Origin: Thermohahella caldifontis
GTDB taxonomy: Bacteria > Pseudomonadota > Gammaproteobacteria > Pseudomonadales > Oleiphilaceae
Length of the DNA: 64,000 nucleotides
Direction: 5' to 3'
NCBI RefSeq assembly: GCF_041153465.1
Contig: NZ_CP154858.1
Coordinates: 2,604,001-2,668,000 of the forward strand
Part shown: positions 17,023-26,249 of the stretch, one piece after another
Numbering within the stretch: the first letter of the stretch is position 1
How the letters are laid out: the number at the start of each line of letters is the position of its first letter
Position numbers and translations under genes: made by a program
The notes under the pieces: generated by a model
Databases searched by the model: none
What the model saw: the letters and a program-made list of their open reading frames with translations, nothing else
Told to the model about the DNA's origin: nothing

Positions 17023-18628
17023 ACTGATTGAAATTCCTCCCCTTGCGCTTGGCCTGATACATCAGCTTGTCCGCCTTGCGCAGGGCGGAACCCACGCTGT
17101 CCGTGCCGTCCAGCCAGAGCATGCCGATGGAAATGCCGATGGGCACCTCCAGCCCCAGCGGTGCATAGTGGGTCTGCAGGGAGGCCCGCAGCTTGCTGGC
17201 CAGGGTCTGTGCATCGGGCTCCGACCTGCAGTCCTCCACCAGCACCACGAATTCATCCCCGGCAAAGCGGGCGCACTGGTCGGCGCTGCGCAGGGTCATG
17301 CGCAGGGCGTAGGCCACCTGCTGCAACACCTTGTCTCCTGCATCATGGCCGTACATGTCGTTGACGGTCTTGAAATTGTCCAGATCCATGAACATCAGCA
17401 ACGGGAGCAGGCCTTCCCGCCGGGCACGGTGCAGGACCTGGCGCAGACGATCGGTCATCAGCGCCCGGTTGGGCAGATCGGTCAGCGGATCATGAGTAGC
17501 CAGATAGAAGGCACGTTCCTCGGCCCGCCGCCGTTCGGACACCTCCCGGGCCAGCAGCCGGTTGTGCCGGGTGACCCAGGTCAGGGCGATAAGCACCGCC
17601 GCAAAAAGCGCTGACAGCCCGCCGGCCCAGGGATAGAGTTCGGCCCAGGTCACCTTGCGTTGAGGGGTGTAGAGGAAGTTGTTCAAATCCAGATTGGCCG
17701 GGATGCGGCCGAGGCCCGCGAGCTGGTCCGCAATCTGGCGCCAGCGCGTGCGGCTCATGTGGCCGATGTCCACCACCTGACTGAGCATCAGGCCTTCCAG
17801 CGTGTTGGCCTCGTAGAGCAGCTTGTCGGCTGAAGCATTGGGGGCATACCGGGTCAGGATGTGCCGGACCATTTCCTCCTTGTGCTTCAGCGCCCAGTCC
17901 CAGCCCTTCAGCGTGGCCTGCCGGAACGCCTCCACCGTATCCGGTTCACTGTCCACCAGGGCCTTGCGGGTGAAGAGCACGTCACTGTAGAAATCCACCC
18001 CGAAATCCCGCGGACTGATGATCAGCGGCTCCAGGCCATGCTGGCGCAGCACGTAGGGCTCATTGCTGATATAACCGTTGTAGAGATCAACCCGGCCTTC
18101 AATCAGGTCCCGCAGGTCATAACTGGGTTCGACGGCCTGGATGCGCCGGGTGACACCCAGATGGTTGAGCAGGCTCAGCAGCTCGCCACCCTGTTGCGGT
18201 GTGGGGACCACCACCCGGGCACCGATGAAGTCCGCCGGGGTCTGGATGCGGCGACCACGCACGCCGATGAAGGCACCGGGAGAGTGCTGCATGACGGCCG
18301 CCAGCGCCACCACCGGCTTGCCCTCCGCAAACGCTTCCAGAAGACCGGTATTGCTGATGGCAAAATCCGCCCGGCCGGACGTGACTTCGGCAACCAGATC
18401 CAGTCCCGGCTCGATGGGGCGCAGGGTCACATCAAGTCCGGCATCGTCATAGTAGCCCTGTTCCAGGGCGGCGTAGTAGCCGGCGAACTGAAACTGGTGA
18501 TACCACTTGAGCTGAACGATTACCTCGCGGGCGTGGACGCAGGAGGCCAGCACCGCAAGCAGGAGGCCACCGGTCCGGGCCAGCATTCGCCACCGGCCGG
18601 GTCGTCGGTGGCGGGATCGTTCAGTCAT
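16961..18628 (-). CDS. NMT1-type periplasmic sensor fused to diguanylate cyclase
   Basis: A 555-residue signalling protein. A signal sequence/anchor (about 14-33) leads into an NMT1/THI5-like periplasmic binding domain (about 35-320) with VQLKWYHQFQFAGYYAALEQGYY, DFAISNTGLL and YNGYISNEPY. A transmembrane helix (GGLSALFAAVLIALTWV, about 340-358) and linker precede a GGDEF domain (about 380-535). The active-site signature is AGDEF; Ala at the first position is tolerated in some cyclases. An RxxD I-site (RSAD) sits five residues upstream, so product inhibition by c-di-GMP is likely. The sensor probably recognises a pyrimidine-, taurine- or similar small ligand. It is convergent with dctD, overlapping by 62 bases. 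Confidence 0.9.
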   Translation of the reverse strand: MTERSRHRRPGRWRMLARTGGLLLAVLASCVHAREVIVQLKWYHQFQFAGYYAALEQGYYDDAGLDVTLRPIEPGLDLVAEVTSGRADFAISNTGLLEAFAEGKPVVALAAVMQHSPGAFIGVRGRRIQTPADFIGARVVVPTPQQGGELLSLLNHLGVTRRIQAVEPSYDLRDLIEGRVDLYNGYISNEPYVLRQHGLEPLIISPRDFGVDFYSDVLFTRKALVDSEPDTVEAFRQATLKGWDWALKHKEEMVRHILTRYAPNASADKLLYEANTLEGLMLSQVVDIGHMSRTRWRQIADQLAGLGRIPANLDLNNFLYTPQRKVTWAELYPWAGGLSALFAAVLIALTWVTRHNRLLAREVSERRRAEERAFYLATHDPLTDLPNRALMTDRLRQVLHRARREGLLPLLMFMDLDNFKTVNDMYGHDAGDKVLQQVAYALRMTLRSADQCARFAGDEFVVLVEDCRSEPDAQTLASKLRASLQTHYAPLGLEVPIGISIGMLWLDGTDSVGSALRKADKLMYQAKRKGRNFNQFSPAREVPLDHPGQPESPGA

Positions 18629-18705
18629 GATGCATCCAGCAAAATTGATGAATGTCTGATTCCGAGTATAACCCGGCGGAATCGGTCAGTCCAAAAAATG
18701 TACAG

Positions 18706-19995
18706 TCAGAAGCCGGCCTGCCACTGGCCCTCGGTGATACGGTCGCTGTAATTCAGCCACACACGCTCGGCTCCGAGCAGGGCCTTGACCGCCTTCAGGT
18801 TCTCGTTGTCCCAGGCATTGCGGGGAACGGCGAACCGGTACTGCCCCCCGGTTTCCGCTGCGCAGAGGGCATCACCCTCCTGCCAGGGCGCGGACTGACG
18901 GGTCACATACCAGTCATGGGTTCCGGGCCGCTGACAAGCAAAGGGGCGGAACTCACCGCAGTTCAGGTCATTGAAACGGCCATTGCCGAGACTTTCCGCA
19001 CAATCTTCCTGTCCGGCCCAATCGTTGGGCTCGCCCGGCTGCCAGCTCCAGACCGCCGCATCCAGCCTGCCATCGCCGGGTGACAGCATGTCCATGCCCG
19101 GCATGTTGACGCCACACTGAACCGCCCTGGCCAGAGCGGCAGGGGTCAGCGGATCGCCCGGATCACCAAAGGTGGCGGAGAGACGCGTCCGATCCTCATA
19201 GACCCGCACAATGTGGCTGTCAAAAAATGCGCGGCTGAACCGGCTGGCCAGACAGGTGCCAAGATCGGCCACCTCTCCCGTGGGATAACCGTTCAGGTAG
19301 TCTCCGAATCCACCGAACACCCACCGGTTCCACTCCGTGTTGCGGCAGCCATCCGTCATGATCAGCACCTGCTTGCCCGCACGCAGGATATCCGTCTTGC
19401 TGATCTGCATGGGAATCCCCTGGCAGCCGTTGCCGGACGGGCGGAAAATGCGCTGGCCAAAAGCCTGGCTGAGCGTCCGGATGGCATCCCCGTAACGGCC
19501 ATCCATGTGATCCTCGATGTAGAGCAGAATGACCTCGGAAGGGTTACGGTCCAGCCAGCGGGCGATTTCGGCCACACCGTCACGGAAATAGCGGTCTGCA
19601 GGGCTGCAGCCCACGTGATTGTCCTGGCCATGACAGAGCAGCAGCCGGTTGCCCCAGTTCCAGGGCCAGCCGTCAATCTTGAACGTGTAATGCACGTCCA
19701 GCTCCAGTGCCCGGATGCCCATGCGCAACTGGTCGGTCAGGCTGTAGCGCTGATTCGGGTCCAGGTAGCGGGTCGCGTTCTGGTAGGCCTTTGAATTGTA
19801 GGAATTGTGTGTGCCGGGGAAAAATGCCTGTGCCAGCGGCTGGTCTGCATCCAGCGCCCGCTGCAGGGCCAGTGCACGGGCGGTCCAGCTGTTTTCGAAA
19901 TCATCCACCGCACCGGCCCGGGCCAGGGCGGAGACAAGAAGGGCGAGCAGGAAAGCGGTCAGGCGAAGCCGCCTGAAGCGATTCAGGTGGGGCAT
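18706..19995 (-). CDS. Secreted PI-PLC-like phosphodiesterase with C-type-lectin-like segments
   Basis: A 429-residue exported protein. A signal peptide (LTAFLLALLVSALARA) precedes a phosphatidylinositol phospholipase C-like barrel. The two histidine regions are visible as FFPGTHNSYNSKAYQ and IRALELDVHYTF / LLLCHGQ, with LYIEDHMDG later. From about residue 315 the sequence turns C-type-lectin-like, but in the wrong order: a C-terminal lectin half (WQPGEPNDWAGQEDCAE, GRFNDLNCGEFRPFACQ) is followed by an N-terminal half (QYRFAVPRNAWDNENLKAVK, VWLNYSDRITEGQW), and the protein ends. It is divergent from vgrG with a 214-bp gap. Its substrate, probably a phospholipid head group, is not established. 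Confidence 0.8.
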   Translation of the reverse strand: MPHLNRFRRLRLTAFLLALLVSALARAGAVDDFENSWTARALALQRALDADQPLAQAFFPGTHNSYNSKAYQNATRYLDPNQRYSLTDQLRMGIRALELDVHYTFKIDGWPWNWGNRLLLCHGQDNHVGCSPADRYFRDGVAEIARWLDRNPSEVILLYIEDHMDGRYGDAIRTLSQAFGQRIFRPSGNGCQGIPMQISKTDILRAGKQVLIMTDGCRNTEWNRWVFGGFGDYLNGYPTGEVADLGTCLASRFSRAFFDSHIVRVYEDRTRLSATFGDPGDPLTPAALARAVQCGVNMPGMDMLSPGDGRLDAAVWSWQPGEPNDWAGQEDCAESLGNGRFNDLNCGEFRPFACQRPGTHDWYVTRQSAPWQEGDALCAAETGGQYRFAVPRNAWDNENLKAVKALLGAERVWLNYSDRITEGQWQAGF

Positions 19996-20139
19996 GTGGT
20001 CTTCCTCTTCTATTGTTTTTATTGGAGAGGACAGTCTAGAAAATGATCAGCCTCAAAAATGAGAACTGCGTACCATAAATCATAAAACGTGATTGACTGT
20101 CACGAAAATGACCGGATCCGACCGCATCGGGCCGTCAGG

Positions 20140-20169
20140 TTGACACTCGCCGGCCCCGCTCCCTAGAAT
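20140..20169 (+). promoter_or_regulatory. Sigma-70-like promoter of vgrG
   Basis: TTGACA at 20140-20145 and TAGAAT at 20164-20169 are separated by 18 bases, about 40 bases upstream of the vgrG start codon. A GGAG ribosome site at 20198-20201 lies 8 bases from the ATG at 20210. The -35 is a perfect consensus match, so the gene probably has its own constitutive promoter. Confidence 0.62.
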
Positions 20170-20209
20170 GCCCGGTCAGACACTGACCACTCGTCACGGA
20201 GACACATCA

Positions 20210-23200
20210 ATGAGCAGGTACGCTCAGGTCAGCTGCCGCATCGCGCAGGAACGCGATGTCTGGCAGGTGGAACACTGGCAGGGCCGGGAAGGCCTGGACA
20301 CCCCCTTTTCCTTCACCATCACGCTCGTCAGCCGCCAGGGTGCTGCGGATCCGGACTGGATCGACCGGGATGCCTGCCTGACCCTGACCGGCCCGCTGGG
20401 CAGCCGGCACGTGCACGGCCTCATTGTCGGCCAGCGCACCCAGATGGAAGACCGGGGGCTCAAGACGGTGGTCATCGAACTTGCCCCCTGCACGGATCTG
20501 CTGCGTCACCGGGTACGCCGTCGCATTTTCGAGAAGGCCACCGTTGAGGAGATTGCCACCCGTATCTGGAAGGAAGCCGGCCTGCCACCCGGTGACCTGC
20601 GCTTCGATCTGCGTGACAGCCTCCGGCGGCCGGACATGACCGTCCAGTTCGACGAGTCGGAATGGGACTTCCTGACCCGCCTCTTTGCCGAACAGGGACT
20701 GCATTACCATTTCGTTCACCATGCCCACCGGCATGAACTGGTGGTGAGTGACCATCAGGCCGTGTTCCGGCTGCCTGATCCCCTGCGCCGCAAGGTCAGC
20801 GTGCGCGATGACGCCCGCATGACACCGGAACCGGTACTGTACGACTGGCAGGAAACCTGGTGTGCCACGCCCGCCCGGGTGACCGTGCGCCAGTATGACC
20901 TCTGGCGACCGGACCGCTTCGATGTGGCCGAAGCCGGTGAGGATGACGGTACCCACTGGCGGGTTTTCGGATACGCCGGTATCCACCCCCCGGCCGCGCA
21001 GCGTGCACGCCGGATTCACGCGCGCTTCCGTGCAGACGCCGAACGCGCCCGTGCCTTCAGTCAGCGGGTGGACCTCAGCCCGGGCGAATGGGTGGATGTG
21101 GCGCATGCCGGTGCGCCGGCGGGGCGCTACCTCATCGTCGCCCTGCACCACGAAGGTACCCAGGACAGTGTACGCGAGGAAAGGGCGCTGGAGGGGTCCG
21201 AATCGGTTCAGCAGATCGAGCTGCTTCCTCCGGGGCTGGACTGGGCCGCCCCCCTGCCGCCGCCACGCCCGGTTGCCCCGGCACAGACCGCCCTCGTGAT
21301 GGGGCTGGAAGAAGACCGGGTGCATACCGATGAACTGGGCCGGGTACGCCTGCGCTTTCACTGGGATGACGACCCGGGGCGCAGCGCATGGGTGCGCGTC
21401 CTCACCCCGTTCGCCGGTCCCCGGCAGGGACTCTGGGCCCTGCCCAGGGTCGGACAGGAAGTCATCGTTCGCTTCGTGGAAGGGGACCCGGACCACCCCG
21501 TGGTCACCGGCGCCCTCTACAACGGGGTCAATGGCCTGCCCTGGCAGGGTGACGACACCCGCTACCGTACCGGACTGCGAACCCGCACGGTGGGCGAAGG
21601 CGCCAGCCACGTGGTGCAGTTTGATGATACACCCGGCAAGGAACAGATCTTCCTGCAAAGCGCCGGCGACATGGACCTGCGCATCGCCGGGGATCAGGTG
21701 GAAACCCTGGATGGTCACGACCGCCAGCGGATCAGCGGACACAGCCAGACTCAGGTGAGCGGCGACGTCATCCAGGCCATTGGCGGCGACCTGCGCGGTC
21801 AGAGCCGGACCACCCTGGCCCTCGGCGCCAGCGCTGACCACAGCCTGAAAAGCGGCGGCAACATCCGCCTCGGCGGCAGCACACAGATCAACGCCTGGGC
21901 CGGGCAGCAAATGGTGATCGAATCCTGCAGCCAGATCGTGCTCAACGGCGGCGGCAGCACCCTCACCATCACCCCCGGTGCCATCATCCTCAACGCCCCC
22001 GCTGTCGGCTTTGGCGGGGGTGGCGGTGCCGCAGGCGGCCGGGTCGCTGCACAGGCCGCGCAGGTGCAGGGCGTGGGCCTGAAGCGGCAGGACAGCACGG
22101 CAGCACAGGGCACCGGTCAGCAAAGCCGGACCGGCCAACTCGTCATGGGCGGGGCCGATGACGGTACCGATGCGGGCACGACATCCGGCGGGAAGGCAGA
22201 GCACACCAAACCGGCGGCCGGCGCAGCGGCACCTCGAAAGCCCGATCCGGCGGATGACGGCGATACCAATGCGCTGGTTCAGGTCACCGAAGAACTGGAT
22301 ACGCTGATCTATGTCCCGGGCCTTCCCGACGAAAGCGGCTCGCACACCGAGCCTGTACTGGCCGCGCTGCCCAAGGATGTGGCGGACCTGCTGGAGGAAG
22401 AGGCCCGGCGGCTGGACGATCTGCTCAGAAAGGCCCTCGACGCATTTCGGAAAGGTAACGAAGCCGCCCGGGCACAGGCGCTCAGTGAGCTGGATGCCAC
22501 CATCAAACCCTTGTTCGACACGGGCAAGATCGCACCCATTACAGAGGTCTGGGGTGGCTGGGGTCGCAAATTTACCTACGTGCGCTCCGATGTCCTGCGC
22601 AACCACATCCGCCGCTACAAGCTTGATGTGGATGTGCGCAATGGCCGCAAGTTCTCGCATCCTGATGGACGCCTTGATCCGGCAAAGCTGCGCAAGGCCC
22701 TGACAGAAGGCGTACGCAAGAAAGTCAGTGAACTCAGCCAGGGTTCTGTGAAGTTCGAATACAAGGCCGACCTGGTGGAGCGGAAGACGGTTGCGCTGAC
22801 AAAGATGCAGTTGCTGATCAACGCCGAGGCCAATCACGACCCCTTCGGGACCCGAACCTGGAATGCCTCTGCGGCTGCCCAACTGGTGCGCTATGCGTAT
22901 GGGGCCGGTCTGGCCCTCACCGCCAACCCACGCGAAGGCTTCAGCCTCAAGATGGATGGTTTTGTGTCTCTGACATGGGCCGAAGGCAAGGCAACCCTTG
23001 AAGGTTATCTGCCAAATGAAAGCGGTCAGCCCGTTGAACTGAACCTGCCCACCAAGCAGGGCACCCCGAAGCCGCTCCGGTTGGGCACTTACCGGGTCCT
23101 GGCCAAGATTAGCGCCAGCGGATACGCCGGTAGCAAACTGCAACTGACCGCCGACGCAGCTTGCACCCTCGAGCAGGGCCGGCTCATGCTGCGGGGACTC

Positions 23201-24145
23201 AGCAGTGAAGAGGCACGGGAACTGCGCCGCAAGGACAAATTCTTCACGCCCGCCAAAGCAGAAATCAACGGCTTTGCCGGTATCAGTGCCGGTATTGAAT
23301 GCATGGGATCCCTGCAGTGGGACAATCCGGAAATACAGAAACCCGGCAAGCCCGATTCCGGATGGTGTGACCTGGCCGCTCTGGGACTGGAAGGCAACGC
23401 AAGTGTTGGCGCCGGTGTCACCGCAGGCTTCTATGTCAGTTACGAAGAAGGAAAATTCCGTATCCGAGCCAAGGCGGGTGTCGTCTGGGGCGTGGGTGCA
23501 GGGGGAGACATCGGCGCCACCGTGGACACCTCACAGATCCTGACACTGGCACAGTATGTGTACCACCAGCTCAAGGATAATGATTACAACTACCTGACCT
23601 ATATCCAGCCCATGGCATTCGAGATGTTGTATTCCGGTATAGCCATTCAGATTATAACGGGGCGGCCAGTTCAGACAATAATCAGTATAGGCTATCGCCG
23701 TTTGAGCCAGCTGTTTAATCGAGTTATGCAAGAGCATGAATCCGGTATGAGGTTGGCTAAGGCCATCGTCAAGGGTGAGCAAGATGACTGGTTATCTTCT
23801 GCTGTACCGGAACTCAAGGGCATCATGCTTTGGCAACTGACCAATACGAATATCGCCAGTTATTTTGATCCGGAAACCTATGCAGCACTGGATGGTGGCT
23901 GGCCAAAGGTCAATGAAATACGAGAAGAAGCAGTCATCAAGGTACTCAGTTATACACAAAGCCAATCAGAATGGCGGGAAATTCTTGAACACTGCTCGCA
24001 GAACGGTCAAAAAACAGATCCTTTGGTAGCTGAAAATCGTATCGCAGAATTTCTGGATGGTTGCCAACGTATCCGCTACGACATGTTTACCCGACTTATC
24101 CGGGAGAAGCCTGTGCCTGGTGCAGTCAGGCGGCTGGCACTCTAG
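20210..24145 (+). CDS. vgrG: VgrG spike protein with large C-terminal extension (putative T6SS effector)
   Basis: A 1311-residue evolved VgrG, the tip of a type VI secretion spike. Residues about 1-350 are the gp27-like base (DESEWDFLTRLFAEQGLHYHF is the family hallmark), about 360-460 the gp5 OB-fold (RVRLRFHWD, VGQEVIVRFVEGDPDHPVVTGALYN) and about 490-605 the beta-helix needle. A Gly- and Ala-rich hinge follows. The extension of about 700 residues has a charged helical part (LLEEEARRLDDLLRKALDAF), then a repetitive Gly/Ala-rich region (GFAGISAGIECMGSLQW, GNASVGAGVTAGFYVSYEEGKFRIRAKAG) and a helical, partly hydrophobic end. It recalls uncharacterised T6SS-associated proteins; I see no catalytic motif. 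No other T6SS genes are present. Its stop codon shares a CTAG palindrome with the opposing lipoprotein gene. Confidence 0.92.
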   Translation: MSRYAQVSCRIAQERDVWQVEHWQGREGLDTPFSFTITLVSRQGAADPDWIDRDACLTLTGPLGSRHVHGLIVGQRTQMEDRGLKTVVIELAPCTDLLRHRVRRRIFEKATVEEIATRIWKEAGLPPGDLRFDLRDSLRRPDMTVQFDESEWDFLTRLFAEQGLHYHFVHHAHRHELVVSDHQAVFRLPDPLRRKVSVRDDARMTPEPVLYDWQETWCATPARVTVRQYDLWRPDRFDVAEAGEDDGTHWRVFGYAGIHPPAAQRARRIHARFRADAERARAFSQRVDLSPGEWVDVAHAGAPAGRYLIVALHHEGTQDSVREERALEGSESVQQIELLPPGLDWAAPLPPPRPVAPAQTALVMGLEEDRVHTDELGRVRLRFHWDDDPGRSAWVRVLTPFAGPRQGLWALPRVGQEVIVRFVEGDPDHPVVTGALYNGVNGLPWQGDDTRYRTGLRTRTVGEGASHVVQFDDTPGKEQIFLQSAGDMDLRIAGDQVETLDGHDRQRISGHSQTQVSGDVIQAIGGDLRGQSRTTLALGASADHSLKSGGNIRLGGSTQINAWAGQQMVIESCSQIVLNGGGSTLTITPGAIILNAPAVGFGGGGGAAGGRVAAQAAQVQGVGLKRQDSTAAQGTGQQSRTGQLVMGGADDGTDAGTTSGGKAEHTKPAAGAAAPRKPDPADDGDTNALVQVTEELDTLIYVPGLPDESGSHTEPVLAALPKDVADLLEEEARRLDDLLRKALDAFRKGNEAARAQALSELDATIKPLFDTGKIAPITEVWGGWGRKFTYVRSDVLRNHIRRYKLDVDVRNGRKFSHPDGRLDPAKLRKALTEGVRKKVSELSQGSVKFEYKADLVERKTVALTKMQLLINAEANHDPFGTRTWNASAAAQLVRYAYGAGLALTANPREGFSLKMDGFVSLTWAEGKATLEGYLPNESGQPVELNLPTKQGTPKPLRLGTYRVLAKISASGYAGSKLQLTADAACTLEQGRLMLRGLSSEEARELRRKDKFFTPAKAEINGFAGISAGIECMGSLQWDNPEIQKPGKPDSGWCDLAALGLEGNASVGAGVTAGFYVSYEEGKFRIRAKAGVVWGVGAGGDIGATVDTSQILTLAQYVYHQLKDNDYNYLTYIQPMAFEMLYSGIAIQIITGRPVQTIISIGYRRLSQLFNRVMQEHESGMRLAKAIVKGEQDDWLSSAVPELKGIMLWQLTNTNIASYFDPETYAALDGGWPKVNEIREEAVIKVLSYTQSQSEWREILEHCSQNGQKTDPLVAENRIAEFLDGCQRIRYDMFTRLIREKPVPGAVRRLAL

Positions 24146-25101
24146 TCAATGTGGTGGATTGCAGCGGTATTGATCGCACATCTGAAACCCCCGCCGGGCA
24201 GGTCTTCGCGCCAGCTTTCTTCCGGCTCTTCCTGCCGGACAAACACGTTGGCACCTGATGGTGATTCACCATAAATACCGCCCCTGAAAATCTTCATCGT
24301 GCCACTTTCCGGGCCGCGCGGGTTCTTTTCCGGAGATTTTGAATAATATTCAGCATCGTACCAATCCAGCACCCATTCAGCTGCATTGCCGCTCATATCG
24401 TAAAGACCCAGAGGATTGGATGGCCAGCTTCCCGGAGGATACAAGGTTGCTTTCTGTGCCGGGTAGTAATTGCGCCCCGGCTCCATTTTCCCGTTGTCGG
24501 TGGCAAACGGCACCAGCTGCCCGCGGCTGCGCGCTGCGTATTCCCACTGGGCTTCAGTGGGCAAGTCAAAGGGCAGGCCGGTGAGCTTGCCCAGCCACAG
24601 GCAATAGTCGCGGGCATGGGGCCAGCTGACCCCTGCAGGATACTGGGGCTGGCGGTTGTAGGCTTCGCGTTGCCAGTCCTTGTCCCAGAGCAGCCTGGGG
24701 AGGTCGTTGGCCTCCGTGTAGAGATCGTATTCTCCCCAGGTCACCTCATATTTGCCGATGTGGTAACTGTCCAGCGTCACCTTGTGAGCAGGCTTCGAAT
24801 CGGCACCCCAGGTGTGATAGAGGCCTGACTCCGGGTCACGGAAATCCCCCATCATGAAGGACCCGCCTTCCACAAACACCATGTTGTCCAGGGTCTTGCG
24901 GACGAGGGCGTCAACGTCTTTCTGGATGTCCGCCTCGGTCCGGCAGCCGGCGAGGGCAATCAGTGCGACCACCAGCCCAAGCATGAATAAGCGACGCAGG
25001 GTGTGCACATCCGGCCATGCCGGTTGAGGTTCGGGATTGAGCTGGTCGATGGCCAGCTGAGGCGCTTTGGTGTGACGGCGAAAGTGATGCTGGTTTTGCA
25101 T
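24142..25101 (-). CDS. SUMF1-domain lipoprotein, copy 1
   Basis: A 319-residue lipoprotein with a formylglycine-generating-enzyme-like (SUMF1) fold. The start at 25101 gives a 38-residue polar lead, then a hydrophobic stretch ending in the lipobox LAGC (Cys about 52). The SUMF1 domain (about 70-310) shows FVEGGSFMMGDF, KYEVTWGEYDLY, LPTEAQWEYAARSRG, GLYDMSGNAAEWVLDWYD, FRGGIYG and the closing GFRCA. I see no clear copper-binding Cys pair of true formylglycine enzymes, so catalysis is doubtful. It is convergent with vgrG, with overlapping stops, and has two paralogues nearby. Location and duplication suggest an immunity or accessory role against the VgrG extension; this is inference. Confidence 0.88.
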   Translation of the reverse strand: MQNQHHFRRHTKAPQLAIDQLNPEPQPAWPDVHTLRRLFMLGLVVALIALAGCRTEADIQKDVDALVRKTLDNMVFVEGGSFMMGDFRDPESGLYHTWGADSKPAHKVTLDSYHIGKYEVTWGEYDLYTEANDLPRLLWDKDWQREAYNRQPQYPAGVSWPHARDYCLWLGKLTGLPFDLPTEAQWEYAARSRGQLVPFATDNGKMEPGRNYYPAQKATLYPPGSWPSNPLGLYDMSGNAAEWVLDWYDAEYYSKSPEKNPRGPESGTMKIFRGGIYGESPSGANVFVRQEEPEESWREDLPGGGFRCAINTAAIHHID

Positions 25102-25134
25102 GACTGACTCATCCTGATCCCTGGATTGTGAGCC

Positions 25135-25163
25135 AGTTTAGCGCGTCGAACACGCTGAGTCAC
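25135..25163 (-). promoter_or_regulatory. Repeated promoter of SUMF1 copy 1
   Basis: On the minus strand GTGACT is followed 17 bases later by TAAACT, about 35 bases before the copy-1 start codon. The same arrangement with the same 17-base spacer occurs upstream of copies 2 and 3. A CTGAGTGACTCAG palindrome overlaps the -35 element (25155-25167) and could bind a regulator. Confidence 0.5.
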
Positions 25164-25242
25164 TCAGCCACCCGGCCGGGGAGGCCCGGCTGGGCATATG
25201 GTACCCTGAGGCCAGTCCGTGTTCAGCGGGTTTAGCAAAGAG

Positions 25243-26187
25243 TCATGGTTTCAGGCGCGGGCTATTGATTGCGCATCTGAAACCGATGCTACTATAAGCT
25301 CTTTCGAAATCATCAGTCTCCTGACGTACAAAGACGTTGGCACCTTCCGGTGATTCCAGAAAGCTTCCCCCACGCTTGATTTTCTTTGTTCCCGTTTGTG
25401 GTCCGGAGGGATTTTTATTTGGCGAGTGGCTGTAGTAATGCTCGTCATACCAATCAAGCACCCACTCATTCTGGTTGCCACTCATGTCATAAAGTCCTAG
25501 TGGATTGGGAGGCCAGCTGCCCGGAGGGTATGGTGTGGCGGTTTGTGCAGGATAGTAGTTCCGACCGGGTTCCATTTTTCCGTTGTCGGTAGCGAATGGA
25601 ACCAACTGCCCACGACTGCGCGCTGCGTATTCCCACTGTGCTTCAGTGGGCAAGTCAAAGGGCAGGCCGGTGAGCTTGACCAGCCACAGGCAATAGTCGC
25701 GTGCGCCCTGCCAGTTTACACCGGCGGCATAGGGCGGTGTCCGCCATACTTCGTCATAGGTCCAGTCTTCCCAAAGTACCCTGGGTATGCCATTTGCTTC
25801 GGTATAGAGATCAAATTCGCCCCAGGTCACCTCATATTTGCCGATGTGGTAGCTGTCCAGCGTCACCTTGTGAGCAGGCTTCGAATCGGCACCCCAGGTG
25901 TGATAGAGGCCTGACTCCGGGTCACGGAAATCCCCCATCATGAAGGACCCGCCTTCCACAAACACCATGTTGTCCAGGGTCTTGCGGACGAGGGCGTCCA
26001 CGTCTTTCTGGATGTCCGCCTCGGTCCGGCAGCCGGCGAGGGCAATCAGTGCGACCACCAGCCCAAGTATGAATAAGCGACGCAGGGTGTGCACATCCGG
26101 CCATGCCGGTTGAGGTTCGGGATTGAGCTGGTCGATGGCCAGCTGAGGCGCTTTGGTGTGACGGCGAAAATGATGCTTGTTTTGCAT
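25243..26187 (-). CDS. SUMF1-domain lipoprotein, copy 2
   Basis: A 314-residue paralogue of the neighbouring lipoprotein. Its first 130 residues, including lipobox LAGC and FVEGGSFMMGDF, are almost identical to copy 1. It then differs in a patch where copy 1 has LPRLLWDKDWQREAYNRQ and this copy has IPRVLWEDWTYDEVWRT, becomes near-identical again through LPTEAQWEYAARSRGQLVPFATDNG, and diverges over the last 75 residues (GNQNEWVLDWYDEHYYS, KKIKRGGSFLES) before GFRCA. A methionine used as a possible internal start in copy 1 is Ile here, which supports the start at 26187. Mosaic divergence of this sort is expected of immunity proteins under diversifying selection, but other explanations remain. 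Confidence 0.88.
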   Translation of the reverse strand: MQNKHHFRRHTKAPQLAIDQLNPEPQPAWPDVHTLRRLFILGLVVALIALAGCRTEADIQKDVDALVRKTLDNMVFVEGGSFMMGDFRDPESGLYHTWGADSKPAHKVTLDSYHIGKYEVTWGEFDLYTEANGIPRVLWEDWTYDEVWRTPPYAAGVNWQGARDYCLWLVKLTGLPFDLPTEAQWEYAARSRGQLVPFATDNGKMEPGRNYYPAQTATPYPPGSWPPNPLGLYDMSGNQNEWVLDWYDEHYYSHSPNKNPSGPQTGTKKIKRGGSFLESPEGANVFVRQETDDFERAYSSIGFRCAINSPRLKP

Positions 26188-26220
26188 GACTGACTCATCC
26201 TGATCCCTGGATTGTCAGGT

Positions 26221-26249
26221 AGTCTAGCGCGGAGAACGCGCTGAGTCAC
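26221..26249 (-). promoter_or_regulatory. Repeated promoter of SUMF1 copy 2
   Basis: Minus-strand GTGACT and TAGACT with a 17-base spacer. The spacer carries an AGCGCG / CGCGCT stem with 5-base loop (26226-26242), followed by the CTGAGTGACTCAG palindrome (26241-26253). Confidence 0.5.

Noticed and set aside
20207..23143. A 978-codon open frame on the minus strand inside vgrG
   Set aside because: It is exactly antisense to a strongly supported VgrG, has low-complexity shadow composition and no domain. High GC keeps antisense frames open.
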